Below, in pieces: positions 26,707 through 37,428 of a stretch of DNA of 64,000 nucleotides. Location of the stretch: NCBI GenBank assembly GCA_015068855.1, contig SVJS01000004.1, positions 62,001 through 126,000 on the forward strand, read 5' to 3'. The position numbers and the translations under genes are program-made. Position 1 is the stretch's first letter, and every line of letters starts with the position of its first letter. This DNA is from Oscillospiraceae bacterium (lineage in GTDB: Bacteria; Bacillota; Clostridia; UBA1381; UBA9506). The notes beneath the pieces are model-generated. The model was not told the origin of the DNA. It saw only the letters and a list, made by a program, of their open reading frames with translations, and made no database searches.

Positions 26707-29336
26707 TGGCAGAGCAATTAGATAAAATTTATAACCCGAAAGAGGTTGAAGACAGACTCTATGAAAACTGGGTGGAAAAAGGCTATTTCACGCCGACTCC
26801 GGACCCGGATAAAAAACCGTTTACCATTGTCATTCCGCCACCGAATGTAACGGGGCAGCTGCACATGGGTCACGCTATGGACGAGACCTTGCAGGATATT
26901 TTAATTCGCTATAAGCGCATGGCGGGCTTTTCCACTTTGTGGGTACCCGGTACAGACCATGCGGGTATCGCAACACAGATTAAGGTTGAGGAAACCCTGC
27001 GAAAGGAAGAGGGCCTGACCCGTTATGATTTGGGTCGCGAAGCCTTTACCGAGCGCGTTTGGGACTGGAAGCATAAGTTTGGCACCCGCATTATCAATCA
27101 GCTGAAAAAGCTGGGTAGCTCCTGTGACTGGACCCGTGAGCGCTTCACCATGGATGAGAATTTATCCAAAGCCGTTAAAGAGGTGTTTGTTACCTTATAC
27201 GAAAAAGGTTTGATTTATCAGGGCGAGCGCATCATCAACTGGTGCCCCCGCTGTATCACGGCTCTTTCCGATGCCGAGGTTGAATATGCAGAGCAGGGTG
27301 GCTGCTTCTGGTATATCCGTTACCCGGTTAAAGACAGCGATGAGTCCTTTGTGATTGCCACAACCCGTCCCGAGACCATGCTGGGAGACGTGGCAGTTGC
27401 CGTGCATCCGGAGGATGAGCGCTATCAGCATCTGGTGGGTAAATCTTTGATTCTGCCTCTTACAGGCCGTGAAATTCCCATCATTGCCGATGATTATGTT
27501 GATAAAGAATTTGGTACCGGTGCCGTTAAGATTACACCGGCCCATGACCCCAACGACTTTGAGATTGGTGTGCGCCATAACCTGCCCACCATTAAGGTGT
27601 TGGATGATAACGCCAAGATGAATGAAAACGGCGGCAAATATCAGGGTCTTGACCGTTATGAAGCACGCCGTCAGGTTGTGGAAGACCTGGAAAAAGAAGG
27701 CTTCTTGGTTAAGACAGAAGACCATGTTCACAACGTTGGTCAGTGCTATCGTTGCGGCACGACCGTTGAACCGATTACATCCCGTCAATGGTTTGTTAAA
27801 ATGGCGCCTCTGGCTGAAAAAGCCCTGGAGGTTGTTAAGGACGGCACCATTTCCTTTGTGCCTGACCGTTTCTCCAAGACCTACATCAACTGGATGGAAA
27901 ATGTGCATGACTGGTGTATTTCCAGACAGCTCTGGTGGGGTCACAGAATCCCTGCTTATTATTGCGATGCCTGCGGCAAAACCGTGGTTAGCCGTGAGGA
28001 CGTGACCGTTTGTCCCGATTGCGGCGCACCCATGCGTCAGGATGAGGACGTTTTGGATACCTGGTTTAGTTCTGCTCTCTGGCCGTTCTCAACCTTAGGC
28101 TGGCCGGATGAAACAGAGGACCTTAAATATTTCTATCCCACCAGCGTTTTGGTTACAGGCTACGATATTATTTTCTTCTGGGTTGCCAGAATGATTTTCT
28201 CCGCTATGGAAAACATGGGTCAGGAGCCGTTCCGCCATGTTTTGATTCATGGTTTGGTTCGCGATTCGCAGGGCCGTAAAATGTCAAAATCCTTGGGTAA
28301 CGGCGTGGACCCCTTGGAGGTTATTGAAAAATACGGCGCTGACGCGCTGCGTATGACCTTGGTCACGGGTAATTCCCCGGGTAATGACATGCGTTATTCA
28401 GACGAACGCGTGGAGGCAAGCCGTAACTTTGCCAACAAAATCTGGAATGCATCCCGTTTCGTTCTGATGAACCTGACAATTTCCGAGCGCTCTTTGCCTG
28501 ATGCAAGTGAGCTGACTATGGAGGATAAGTGGATTCTCAACCAGTATAATAACTTAGTTAAGGCCGTAACCGAGAACTTAGAGAAATTTGAGCTTGGTAT
28601 TGCGCTTGGTAAGCTGTATGACTTTATCTGGGATGAATTCTGTGATTGGTATATCGAGCTGATTAAGCCTCGCCTCTATGATGAGGATTGCCCCTCCAAC
28701 AAGGCGGCACAACAGGTGCTTTCCTATGTTCTTTCCGGCGCCTTAGAGCTTTTGCATCCCTTCATGCCCTTCATCACAGAGGAAATCTGGCAAAAGCTGC
28801 CGCATGAGGGCGAAAGCATCGTGATTGCCAAGTGGCCCACCTATGACAGCGCCCTTTCCTTTGCCGAAGAGGCACATAATATGGAACTGATTATGAATGC
28901 CTTAAAGGCGGTTCGTAATCAGCGCTCCGAAATGAACATTCCGCCCTCTAAAAAGGCGACGGTTTACATTAAAACCGATAAGCAGGCCGTTTTCTCTCAG
29001 GGAACGCTGTTCTTTGAAAAACTGGCCAGCGCGCAGGAGGCCATTGTGGTTGATGCGGGTTTTGCCGTGCCTGAAAATGCAGTTTCCTGCGTTGTAGACG
29101 GCGCGCAAATCTTCATGCCCTTAGATGATCTGGTGGATAAAGAAAAGGAACTGGCTCGTCTTAAAAAGGAAGAAGAGAGACTGCTTTCTGAAATCAAGCG
29201 CGTGGAGGGTAAGCTAAACAACCAGGGCTTTGTGGCCAAGGCGCCGGCTCATGTGGTTGAAGAGGAAAAGAAGAAAGAGGAAAAATACCGTGAAATGCTG
29301 GATAAGGTGTTAGAAAGCATTAAGCTGTATCAGTAG
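26706..29336 (+). CDS. valS: Valyl-tRNA synthetase
   Basis: Charges tRNA-Val and clears Thr-tRNA-Val. The 876-aa class I enzyme has the HIGH-type motif [13 protein letters not shown] (about 47-59), the CP1 editing domain with [10 protein letters not shown], a zinc-type CDACGKTV...CPDCGAP segment, KMSKSLGNG, and a C-terminal coiled coil rich in Lys/Glu (about 810-876). ATG 26706 is chosen over TTG 26703 because AGGGGGT (26691-26697) is correctly spaced. Confidence 0.97.
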   Translation: MAEQLDKIYNPKEVEDRLYENWVEKGYFTPTPDPDKKPFTIVIPPPNVTGQLHMGHAMDETLQDILIRYKRMAGFSTLWVPGTDHAGIATQIKVEETLRKEEGLTRYDLGREAFTERVWDWKHKFGTRIINQLKKLGSSCDWTRERFTMDENLSKAVKEVFVTLYEKGLIYQGERIINWCPRCITALSDAEVEYAEQGGCFWYIRYPVKDSDESFVIATTRPETMLGDVAVAVHPEDERYQHLVGKSLILPLTGREIPIIADDYVDKEFGTGAVKITPAHDPNDFEIGVRHNLPTIKVLDDNAKMNENGGKYQGLDRYEARRQVVEDLEKEGFLVKTEDHVHNVGQCYRCGTTVEPITSRQWFVKMAPLAEKALEVVKDGTISFVPDRFSKTYINWMENVHDWCISRQLWWGHRIPAYYCDACGKTVVSREDVTVCPDCGAPMRQDEDVLDTWFSSALWPFSTLGWPDETEDLKYFYPTSVLVTGYDIIFFWVARMIFSAMENMGQEPFRHVLIHGLVRDSQGRKMSKSLGNGVDPLEVIEKYGADALRMTLVTGNSPGNDMRYSDERVEASRNFANKIWNASRFVLMNLTISERSLPDASELTMEDKWILNQYNNLVKAVTENLEKFELGIALGKLYDFIWDEFCDWYIELIKPRLYDEDCPSNKAAQQVLSYVLSGALELLHPFMPFITEEIWQKLPHEGESIVIAKWPTYDSALSFAEEAHNMELIMNALKAVRNQRSEMNIPPSKKATVYIKTDKQAVFSQGTLFFEKLASAQEAIVVDAGFAVPENAVSCVVDGAQIFMPLDDLVDKEKELARLKKEEERLLSEIKRVEGKLNNQGFVAKAPAHVVEEEKKKEEKYREMLDKVLESIKLYQ

Positions 29337-29349
29337 AAAGGATAAGACT

Positions 29350-29667
29350 ATGAGCGATTTTGAAAATAAACAGTTTGAGTCTGAGGAAACCGAGCCGACC
29401 ATCGTCACCTTGCTGGACGAAGACGGCAACGAACATGCCTTTGAGCATGTTGACTCTTTCCCCTTTAACGGCGAAACCTATGTGGTTTTAATCCCCACCG
29501 AGGAAGAGGTTGCAGCCGGCGAGGCGGACGAGGTTCTGATTTTCACCTTGCATACAGATGAAGAGGGCAACGAAACCCTGCTGTTTGTGGAGGATGAGGC
29601 AGAGCTCGATATGGCTTTTGAGGAATTCAAAACCCGTATGCAGGATGAGTTTGATTTCGAGGAATAG
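29350..29667 (+). CDS. DUF1292 family protein
   Basis: A 105-aa, very acidic cytoplasmic protein with the DUF1292 pattern: TIVTLLDEDGNEHAFEHVD, then FNGETYVVLIP and EDEAELDMAFEEF. Members are widespread in Firmicutes; their role is unknown. In many genomes the family gene sits beside alaS-linked ruvX, but here it follows valS by 13 bp. Confidence 0.85.
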   Translation: MSDFENKQFESEETEPTIVTLLDEDGNEHAFEHVDSFPFNGETYVVLIPTEEEVAAGEADEVLIFTLHTDEEGNETLLFVEDEAELDMAFEEFKTRMQDEFDFEE

Positions 29668-29670
29668 TCT

Positions 29671-30312
29671 ATGAGTGTATCAACGCATATCAAGGAGGAG
29701 CTTGTCAATTCCATTACCCATGGGATTGGTGCGGTTTTAGGTGTCGCCGGAACGGTGGTTGCCATTGTCTGGGCGGCACTGTATGGGGATGCTTACAGCG
29801 TTGTGGCGGCATCGATTTATGGCGCCATGCTGATTATCCTGTACACGATGTCCACGCTGTACCATGCCTTTACCAATAAAACGGTAAAAAAAGTGTTTCG
29901 CATTTTTGACCATTGCTCCATCTTTCTGCTGATTGCAGGCACATATACGCCCTACACCTTAGTCTCCCTGCGGGGTCCTTTTGGCTGGACCATTTTTGGC
30001 ATCATTTGGGGCCTGACCATTCTGGGCGTTACGCTAAACGCAATCAGTTTGGAAAAATTTAAGGTTTTTTCCATGATTTGTTACATCATCATGGGTTGGC
30101 TCATTATCATCGCCTTTCGTCCCATGCTGGATGCCCTGGGTTTTATGCCCGCCATTTTGCTGTTGTTGCTTGGCGGCATTTCCTACACCGTCGGTATTAT
30201 TTTCTTTGCCCTAAAACATGTTCCGTACATGCATGGCATCTGGCATTTGTTTGTGCTGGGCGGTAGTATTTTGCATTATTTCAGTATTCTTTTCTATGTT
30301 TTGCCTGTTTGA
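29671..30312 (+). CDS. Hemolysin III / PAQR-like membrane protein
   Basis: A 213-aa integral membrane protein with seven predicted helices. It has the family motifs NSITHGIGAVLGVAG (near residue 15), STLYHAF (about 60-66), FDHCSIFLLIAGTYTP (about 79-94) and the C-terminal HGIWHLFVLGGSILHYFS with metal-ligand histidines. The family is distantly related to PAQR receptors; a hemolytic role is not established for most members. Its ATG is 4 bp after the DUF1292 stop. Confidence 0.88.
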   Translation: MSVSTHIKEELVNSITHGIGAVLGVAGTVVAIVWAALYGDAYSVVAASIYGAMLIILYTMSTLYHAFTNKTVKKVFRIFDHCSIFLLIAGTYTPYTLVSLRGPFGWTIFGIIWGLTILGVTLNAISLEKFKVFSMICYIIMGWLIIIAFRPMLDALGFMPAILLLLLGGISYTVGIIFFALKHVPYMHGIWHLFVLGGSILHYFSILFYVLPV

Positions 30313-30340
30313 TGATGTACATAAAGGATGATGAGGAATC

Positions 30341-31693
30341 ATGAGAAAAAACAGCGTGAATATGTTGGAGGGCTCCCTTTGGAAAAATATTCTTGCTTTT
30401 TCCATACCGGTTATGCTGACGGGTATTTTGCAGCTTTTATTCAATGCCTGTGACCTGATTGTGGTGGGACAGTTTACCAATGACAGCCGGGCGTTGGCTG
30501 CTGTTGGTGCAACCAGCTCTTTAACCTCGCTGCTCGTTAATGCGTTTATGGGTCTTTCTGTTGGTGTCAATGTGCTGGCGGCCCGCTGCTTTGGCGCTAA
30601 GGACACAGAGGGCATTCAGAATGCCGTTCACACGGCGGTGACCCTCAGCCTGATTTGCGGCGTGGTCTTATCGGTTCTTGGTATCGTCATCTGCAAACCC
30701 TGTCTTGTGGCCATGAATACGCCGGAGGATGTCATTGACCTGTCCGTGCTTTACATGCGCATTTATTTTGCCGGTATTCCCTTTACCCTGCTGTATAATT
30801 TCTGTGCGGCCATTTTGCGTGCTCACGGTAACACAAAACAACCGCTCATTTTCCTGACAATTGCGGGTGTTGTCAATGTTGCTCTGAATGTTGTGCTGGT
30901 TGCTGCGTTTCATCTTTCGGTGGAGGGTGTTGCCATTGCCACAGCGGTTTCACAGCTTGTGGCCTCAGCACTCGTCATTCATTATCTTCGTGAGCCGGGG
31001 AGCGTTTATTTTTTAGATTTTCGTCGACTGCGGGTGCACTGGGCATCCTTTAAGGAAATCCTGCGTGTTGGTATTCCGGCAGGTATGACCAGCGTGCTCT
31101 TTGCTTTTTCCAATATTCAGATTCAATCGTCGATTAACATTTTCGGGTCCGTTGCCATGGCCGGTAATGCGGCCGCTGCCAGCGTGGACGGGTTCATTTA
31201 TGTAACAACGAACGCCTTTCATCATGCAGCCCTGAATTTCACGGGGCAGAACATGGGCGCCGGACGAGGCGACAGGATTTCTAAAATCATGGGTGTTTCC
31301 CTGGTGTATGCACTTGTGTTTGGAACGGTTTTGAGTGCCGTATTTTATCTGTTTGGGGAATTTTTCTTAGGGTTTTACACAAAGGAAGCGGCAGCCATCA
31401 GTTACGGTATGACCCGTCTTTTGATTGTGGGCCTTTTGTATTTCCTTTGCGGTGGCTTTGAGGTTGTTATTGGTGTTTTGCGCGGTATGGGTTATTCCGT
31501 CATGCCGACAATTATCGTCTTAGTGGGTGTTTGCGGCTTGCGCATTTTGTGGATTTCCACGATTTTCAAAGCCTATCTTGATTACCAGGTTCTGCTTTTG
31601 AGTTATCCGGTTTCCTGGTTGCTGACAATGATGTTTTCCTTTGTTTATTATCTTTTTGTTGCCGGAAAATTAAAGAGAAAAGCTCTGCAATAG
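30341..31693 (+). CDS. MATE-family efflux transporter
   Basis: A 450-aa transporter with about 12 transmembrane helices in two repeated halves, exporting organic compounds in exchange for Na+ or H+. The N-terminal signature MLEGSLWKNILAFSIPVML and LFNACDLIVVGQF are typical of the DinF-like MATE branch. Substrate cannot be told. It is the last gene of the plus-strand block, followed by a strong bidirectional terminator. Confidence 0.9.
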   Translation: MRKNSVNMLEGSLWKNILAFSIPVMLTGILQLLFNACDLIVVGQFTNDSRALAAVGATSSLTSLLVNAFMGLSVGVNVLAARCFGAKDTEGIQNAVHTAVTLSLICGVVLSVLGIVICKPCLVAMNTPEDVIDLSVLYMRIYFAGIPFTLLYNFCAAILRAHGNTKQPLIFLTIAGVVNVALNVVLVAAFHLSVEGVAIATAVSQLVASALVIHYLREPGSVYFLDFRRLRVHWASFKEILRVGIPAGMTSVLFAFSNIQIQSSINIFGSVAMAGNAAAASVDGFIYVTTNAFHHAALNFTGQNMGAGRGDRISKIMGVSLVYALVFGTVLSAVFYLFGEFFLGFYTKEAAAISYGMTRLLIVGLLYFLCGGFEVVIGVLRGMGYSVMPTIIVLVGVCGLRILWISTIFKAYLDYQVLLLSYPVSWLLTMMFSFVYYLFVAGKLKRKALQ

Positions 31694-31702
31694 GGATGAA
31701 AT

Positions 31703-31746
31703 AAAAAAAAGGCCGTTGTGCGAAAACGAAGCACAACGGCCTTTTT
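31703..31746. terminator. Bidirectional terminator between the MATE gene and gltX
   Basis: AAAAGGCCGTTGTGC / GCACAACGGCCTTTT with a 9-base loop, flanked by A and T runs, between convergent genes. Confidence 0.92.
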
Positions 31747-31752
31747 ATTTTT

Positions 31753-33204
31753 TTATTTACTGAGAAGCGCAATACCTTGCTTCACACGTTTGATGGTTTC
31801 ATCCTTACCTAAAATTTCGGCCAGCTCAACACCACCACCGGGGGTGAAGGCCTTGCCGGAAACGGCAACACGAAGTGGCCATAAAATCAAGCCGTTTTTC
31901 ACTTCCAGCTTGGCAATTAAAGCAAACAAAGCCTCATGAATGGCATCATAGCTCCAATCGCTAATCGTCTCTAACACAGGCAGAATTTCCTGCAAGCTTG
32001 CAAGAGAATTTTCCTCATTGGTCTTCATTTTCTTGTGACAGTAAAGCGCCGGCTCATAGTCGGGCAAAGCATCGATAAAATCAAGCTGTTCGGGAATGTC
32101 GGAAAGCTTTTCACAACGGTCGTGGAGCAGAGAGGCAATCTTTTTCGTATCCACGTTTTCGCCTTTCACAGCCTCACGAATAAAGGGCAGCGCCTTTTCA
32201 TAGAACGCATCAAAAGGCAGCTTGCGGATATATTCCCCGTTCAGCCAGTCGAGCTTCATCGGGTCAAAAATGGCGGGGGATTTGCTGATGCCCTTAATGT
32301 CAAAAGCGCGGGTCAGCTCATCCAATGTGAAAATTTCCTGTTCGCCACCCGGGCTCCAACCCAACAGGGCGATGTAGTTGAGGACGGCTTCTTTTAAGTA
32401 ACCTTTATTGATAAAGTCCTCGTAGGAGGCGTCGCCGTCGCGCTTGCTCAGCTTTTTGTGCGCATCGCGCATAACGGGGGACACATGAATGTAGGTGGGA
32501 ATCTCCCAACCAAAGGCTTCATAGAGAAGATTATATTTCGGGGTCGAGGACAGATATTCACTGCCACGGATGATGTGTGTGATGTTCATCAGGTGGTCGT
32601 CAATGACGTTCGCAAAATTATAAGTGGGATAGCCGTCGGACTTTAAGAGGATGTTGTCATCCAAGGTGGCGTTATCCACGGTGATTTTACCATAAATTTC
32701 ATCATAAAAGCTCGTTGTGCCACGGCGGGGAATTTTCTGGCGGATAACGTAAGGAACGCCGCTTGCCAGCTTTTCCTCAATTTCCTCTTTGGAAAGATGC
32801 GCACAATGACCGTCATATTTCGGCATGAGTTTGGCAGCCTCCTGCTGTGCGCGCAGGTTATCTAAGCGCTCTTTATCGCAGAAGCAATAGTAAGCGCCGC
32901 CCAGCTCGACAAGCTTTTTAGCATATTCTTGGTAAAGCCCCAGACGCTCACTCTGAACATAGGGGCCATAGTTACCGCCGATATCCGGACCTTCGTCGTG
33001 GATGAGGCCGGTTTCGGCCATGGTTCTGTATATTAAATCCACCGCTCCGTCAACATAGCGTTCCTGGTCGGTGTCCTCAATGCGCAGGATAAAATCGCCG
33101 CCGTCCTTTTTGGCAATTAAATAGGCATACAGCGCGGTGCGCAGGTTGCCGATATGCATATAGCCCGTGGGACTGGGGGCAAATCTGGTTCTGACTTTGC
33201 TCAT
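31753..33204 (-). CDS. gltX: Glutamyl-tRNA synthetase
   Basis: Charges tRNA-Glu (and possibly tRNA-Gln, if the cell uses GatCAB). The 483-aa class I enzyme has [17 protein letters not shown] (about 10-26, the HIGH motif) and KLSKRDGD (the KMSKS motif), plus an all-helical anticodon-binding C-terminus. The start has AAGGAGGACAA ahead of it. It has a promoter of its own and a leader of about 120 nt, in which I see no T-box element. Confidence 0.96.
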   Translation of the reverse strand: MSKVRTRFAPSPTGYMHIGNLRTALYAYLIAKKDGGDFILRIEDTDQERYVDGAVDLIYRTMAETGLIHDEGPDIGGNYGPYVQSERLGLYQEYAKKLVELGGAYYCFCDKERLDNLRAQQEAAKLMPKYDGHCAHLSKEEIEEKLASGVPYVIRQKIPRRGTTSFYDEIYGKITVDNATLDDNILLKSDGYPTYNFANVIDDHLMNITHIIRGSEYLSSTPKYNLLYEAFGWEIPTYIHVSPVMRDAHKKLSKRDGDASYEDFINKGYLKEAVLNYIALLGWSPGGEQEIFTLDELTRAFDIKGISKSPAIFDPMKLDWLNGEYIRKLPFDAFYEKALPFIREAVKGENVDTKKIASLLHDRCEKLSDIPEQLDFIDALPDYEPALYCHKKMKTNEENSLASLQEILPVLETISDWSYDAIHEALFALIAKLEVKNGLILWPLRVAVSGKAFTPGGGVELAEILGKDETIKRVKQGIALLSK

Positions 33205-33330
33205 GTTTTTGTCCTCCTTCTTTCTCGTGCCGGCAAAATGAATAGGGAAGGCAGATTAGGCATACAATACTAATTCAGCCATATTCTGCGACATTTCCGC
33301 CTTTTCGTTTTGCAAGCAGAGTCTTACATT

Positions 33331-33359
33331 AGTATATCGTATTTTTATTGGAAAATCAA
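33331..33359 (-). promoter_or_regulatory. Putative promoter of gltX
   Basis: Minus-strand TTGATT (33354-33359) and TATACT (33331-33336), 17-bp spacer. Confidence 0.6.
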
Positions 33360-33379
33360 GGATTTTATCGCAAAATAGC

Positions 33380-33408
33380 TTTACCTTGTCAGAATTTTGT
33401 GGTATACT
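33380..33408 (+). promoter_or_regulatory. Putative promoter of secA-prfB
   Basis: TTTACC (33380-33385) and TATACT (33403-33408), 17-bp spacer. The -35 is weak. Confidence 0.45.
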
Positions 33409-33483
33409 ATATCATAGAATATTGTAGCTTTATTTGGGAGACGAGCCGCTTGCCGGTTTGTCTTTTGAAAGGAATGAAGATAG

Positions 33484-36213
33484 ATGAGAAAGCTCCTGGA
33501 AAAAATACTGGGAAATTATAGTGACCGTGAACTCAAACGCATCCGCCCCATAGCGGACCGCGTTATGGCGCTTGAAGATGAATTTGCTGCGCTTTCTGAT
33601 GCTGCGTTACAGGCAAAAACACAGCAATTTAAGCAGCGCTTAACCGCCGGCGAAACGCTGGACGAATTGTTGCCCGAGGCCTTTGCAACCGTTCGTGAGG
33701 CAGCCTGGCGTGTGCTCGGCATGAAGCATTTTTATGTGCAGGTGTTAGGCGGCATTGTGCTGCATCAGGGCCGCATTGCCGAAATGAAAACAGGTGAAGG
33801 TAAAACCCTGGTTTCCACCTTGCCAGCCTATCTTAACGCTTTGGAGGGACAGGGCGTTCACATTGTTACCGTGAACGATTATCTGGCAAAGCGCGACAGC
33901 GAATGGATGGGTAAAGTGTTCCGCTTCTTGGGCCTTAGCGTCGGTTTGATTATTCACGATATTCCGGCAGAAGAACGCCGCGCGAATTATGAGGCAGATA
34001 TTACCTACGGCACCAATAACGAATTTGGCTTTGACTATCTTCGTGATAACATGGTAATTTATAAAGACAGAATGGTGCAAAGAGGGCAGCATTATGCCAT
34101 CGTGGATGAGGTTGACTCAATTTTGATTGACGAAGCCAGAACACCTCTGATTATCTCCGGTATTGGGGATAAGTCCACAGAGCTTTACCATATTGCAGAC
34201 CGCTTTGCAAGAGGGCTGACCTGCCATCGTGTTACAGAATCGGACGATAAATCCTTAGATGACGACATTTTGGCAGACTATATTGTTGACGAAAAGGCGC
34301 ACACTGCCACCCTGACAAAGCAGGGGATTGCCAAGGCGGAACAGGCCTTTCATTTAGAAAATTATTCAGACCCCGAGAACATGACCCTGCAACATCACAT
34401 TAACCAGGCCATCCGTGCGCATGGTATCATGCATATTGACCAGGACTATGTGAAAAAAGACGGGGAAATCATCATTGTTGATGAGTTCACGGGTCGTCTC
34501 ATGCTGGGTCGTCGCTATTCTGACGGCTTGCATCAGGCGATTGAGGCAAAAGAGGGGGTTACGGTTGAGCGCGAAAGCAAAACCCTGGCCACCATCACGT
34601 TCCAGAACTATTTCCGTTTGTATGGCAAACTGGCCGGCATGACAGGTACCGCTCAGACAGAGGAAACGGAATTTCAGGACATTTATAAGCTGGATGTTAT
34701 TGTGATTCCCACCAACCGTGACATGATTCGTGAGGATAAACCGGATTCTGTGTATAAAAACGAAAAAGGGAAGCTGGCGGCTGTGGTTGAGCAGGTTGCC
34801 GCATGCCATGAAAAGGGGCAGCCGGTGTTGGTCGGTACGGTTACCATTGAAAAATCCGAGCTGTTATCGGGCATGTTAAAACGTCGCGGCATTAAGCATG
34901 AGGTCTTAAATGCCAAGTACCATGAAAAGGAAGCCGAGATTATCGCGCAAGCCGGTAAACCTGGTGCCGTTACCATTGCGACCAACATGGCCGGCCGTGG
35001 TACGGACATTATGCTGGGCGGTAATGCAGAGTTCATGGCAAAGCATGAGATGAAGCGCCGCGGTATGAGCGATGAACAAATCAGCGAAGCCACGGGATTT
35101 TCTGAAACAAATGACGAAGAAATTAAAGCGTCAAGAGCTTTGTATGCAGAGCTTTTAGCACAATATAGGGCAGAAATTGCGCCAAAGGCAGAAGAGGTTA
35201 GAGCCTCAGGTGGTCTTTATATCATTGGTACGGAGCGCCATGAATCCCGCCGTATTGACAACCAGCTCCGTGGCCGTGCCGGCCGTCAGGGCGACCCGGG
35301 CACCTCTCGCTTCTATATCTCCTTGGAGGATGACTTGATGCGCCTGTTCGGCTCAGAAAGAATGAGCGCCATGGTGGAGGCCCTGGGCATGGAAGAGGAC
35401 CAGCCCATTGAACACAAGATGCTCTCCGGCGCCATTGAGAACGCTCAGAAGCGCGTGGAGGGACGCAACTTCCAGATTCGAAAACACGTGCTGCAATATG
35501 ACGATGTTATGAATCAGCAGCGTGAAATTATTTATGGTCAGCGCCAGCAGGTCTTGAACGGTGACAGCATGAAAGAAAGCATTCTCTCCATGATGGAAAG
35601 CTTTATTCGTGAAACGGTTGACCGTTACACGGGCGCCACCGATAACCCGGAAGAATGGAACCTTAGCGGCCTGTTTGAATACCTTGAAACGGTTTATCTG
35701 CCGGCAGGCATGGTCAGCGTCAGCCATGATGAGCTCAATTATATCACAAAAGAAGAGCTGACACAGCGCCTGATTGATGCAGGACACAAGCTGTATGCCG
35801 TAAAAGAAGCCGAGTTCGGTCCGGAGCAAATGCGTGAGCTGGAACGGGTGGTTTTATTAAAGACCGTCGACAGCAAGTGGATGGACCATATCGACGATAT
35901 GGACCAGCTGCGGAACGGTATCAGCCTGCGTGCCTATGCCCAACGCGACCCGATTATTGAATATAAATTTGAGGGTTACAACATGTTTGAAGAGATGATT
36001 GCCGCCATCCGTGAGGATACGGTTAAATATCTGTTCCATGCACGGCTGGAAGCACCACCGGAACGAAAAGCCGTAGCTGAGCCTACGAATGCGGGGCTGG
36101 CCGGCGAGACCACTAAAAAGCCTGCACAAAAAGCAGAGAAAGTCGGGCGTAATGACCCTTGTCCCTGCGGTTCCGGAAAGAAATATAAAAAATGCTGTGG
36201 GATAGAGGAATAA
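33484..36213 (+). CDS. secA: Preprotein translocase ATPase SecA
   Basis: The motor that drives unfolded preproteins through SecYEG. The 909-aa protein has Walker [10 protein letters not shown] (about 101-109), the DEAD-type VDEVDSI, the preprotein-crosslinking domain, NMAGRGTDI in the second ATPase lobe, a long scaffold helix, and a C-terminal SEC-C zinc motif [13 protein letters not shown]. Length is normal for SecA1. prfB follows after 41 bp, a conserved Firmicute order. Confidence 0.98.
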   Translation: MRKLLEKILGNYSDRELKRIRPIADRVMALEDEFAALSDAALQAKTQQFKQRLTAGETLDELLPEAFATVREAAWRVLGMKHFYVQVLGGIVLHQGRIAEMKTGEGKTLVSTLPAYLNALEGQGVHIVTVNDYLAKRDSEWMGKVFRFLGLSVGLIIHDIPAEERRANYEADITYGTNNEFGFDYLRDNMVIYKDRMVQRGQHYAIVDEVDSILIDEARTPLIISGIGDKSTELYHIADRFARGLTCHRVTESDDKSLDDDILADYIVDEKAHTATLTKQGIAKAEQAFHLENYSDPENMTLQHHINQAIRAHGIMHIDQDYVKKDGEIIIVDEFTGRLMLGRRYSDGLHQAIEAKEGVTVERESKTLATITFQNYFRLYGKLAGMTGTAQTEETEFQDIYKLDVIVIPTNRDMIREDKPDSVYKNEKGKLAAVVEQVAACHEKGQPVLVGTVTIEKSELLSGMLKRRGIKHEVLNAKYHEKEAEIIAQAGKPGAVTIATNMAGRGTDIMLGGNAEFMAKHEMKRRGMSDEQISEATGFSETNDEEIKASRALYAELLAQYRAEIAPKAEEVRASGGLYIIGTERHESRRIDNQLRGRAGRQGDPGTSRFYISLEDDLMRLFGSERMSAMVEALGMEEDQPIEHKMLSGAIENAQKRVEGRNFQIRKHVLQYDDVMNQQREIIYGQRQQVLNGDSMKESILSMMESFIRETVDRYTGATDNPEEWNLSGLFEYLETVYLPAGMVSVSHDELNYITKEELTQRLIDAGHKLYAVKEAEFGPEQMRELERVVLLKTVDSKWMDHIDDMDQLRNGISLRAYAQRDPIIEYKFEGYNMFEEMIAAIREDTVKYLFHARLEAPPERKAVAEPTNAGLAGETTKKPAQKAEKVGRNDPCPCGSGKKYKKCCGIEE

Positions 36214-36254
36214 GGAACGAAAATAATCTTGTTTGAGAAGGGACTGAAAACAAC

Positions 36255-37377
36255 ATGATTGAGTACGATCAGTATCGTCTTGACCTCCATGCCATGGAGG
36301 ATGTTATTTTGGAATTGAGGGATTCACTTTGACGTCGCTAAACATGAAGAGGAAATCAAAGCATTAGAGGAAAAATCAGCGGATGCAGATTTCTGGAACG
36401 ACATGGAAGCGTCACAAAAAGTGTTGCAACAATTAAAGCAGCTGAAAACCAAGGTGGGTCGCTTTAACGCCTTGTATGCCGCCTGGGAGGATGCTGTCAC
36501 CTTGGTGGAACTGGCCATTGAGGAAAATGACGACAGTTTGCTTGCCGAGGTGGAGGAAAGCGTTAAGGCCGTTTCGGAGGACATGGAAAACCTGCGCCTT
36601 GAAACACTGCTTTCCGGCAAATATGATGCCAACAATGCCATTTTGGCCATTCATCCCGGTGCGGGCGGTACAGAAGCTCAGGACTGGGCGGAAATGCTTT
36701 TGCGCATGTATCAGCACTGGGCTGAACGCAGAGGCTTTACCGTGGAAACCCTTGACTATCTGGCGGGGGATGAAGCGGGGATTAAAAGTGTTACCATTCA
36801 GATTTCAGGCGAAAATGCCTATGGCTATGCCAAATGCGAAAAAGGCGTGCATCGCTTAGTTCGTTGCTCACCCTTTGATGCTTCGGGCAGACGGCACACC
36901 TCCTTTGTTTCCGTTGATGTTATGCCGGAAATCAGTGATGATATTGATGTGCAGATTAACCCCGAGGACTTAAAGGTTGACACCTTCCGCTCAGGCGGTG
37001 CCGGCGGTCAGCACGTTAACAAAACAGACTCTGCCGTTCGTATCACCCATATTCCCACAGGTGTTGTTGTGGCGTGTCAGAATGAACGCTCTCAGCATCA
37101 GAACAAGGATACAGCCATGAAAATGCTCAAAGCAAAGCTTGTGGAAATGGCAGAACGGGAGCACAAGGAAAAGATTGACGACTTAAAGGGCGATATGAAA
37201 GATATTGCCTGGGGCAGCCAGATTCGCTCCTACGTGTTCCATCCGTACAGCATGGTGAAAGACCACAGAACCAACTGGGAAACAGGAAACACCGGCGCGG
37301 TTATGGATGGGGATTTAGACCCGTTTATCAACGCTTACTTAAAGGGCGCAAGTCTGGGAACGTTGCAGCTGAAATAG
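36255..37377 (+). CDS. prfB: Peptide chain release factor 2, programmed +1 frameshift
   Basis: RF2 recognises UAA and UGA and triggers peptide release. Translation starts at ATG 36255 behind AAGGGA, runs 25 codons to CTT (36327-36329), meets in-frame TGA (36330-36332) and must shift +1 to continue with GAC GTC GCT. The joined protein is about 373 aa, the normal RF2 length. Downstream are the stop-codon motif SPF (in [11 protein letters not shown]) and the catalytic GGQ (in [10 protein letters not shown]). A plain ORF call would start at 36403 and lose about 49 residues. The frameshift autoregulates RF2 level. Confidence 0.95.
36317..36333 (+). other. RF2 +1 frameshift site
   Basis: An internal Shine-Dalgarno-like GAGGG (36317-36321), slippery CTT (36327-36329), then TGA C (36330-36333). 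The classic site has its SD element 3 nt before CTT; here the gap is about 5 nt. Confidence 0.88.
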
Positions 37378-37428
37378 GCATAATGCAATTGATTTTTTCA
37401 TAGGAATAGGACAAGGAGGCGGAAGCAT

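Noticed and set aside
27195-27944. A 249-codon minus-strand open frame opposite valS.
   Set aside because: It lies wholly inside valS, has no ribosome site or recognisable domain, and reads as the reverse-strand shadow of a conserved gene.
36403-37377. prfB as a normal ORF beginning at ATG 36403.
   Set aside because: This would drop conserved N-terminal residues. The upstream CTT TGA C site and the good start at 36255 show programmed frameshifting.
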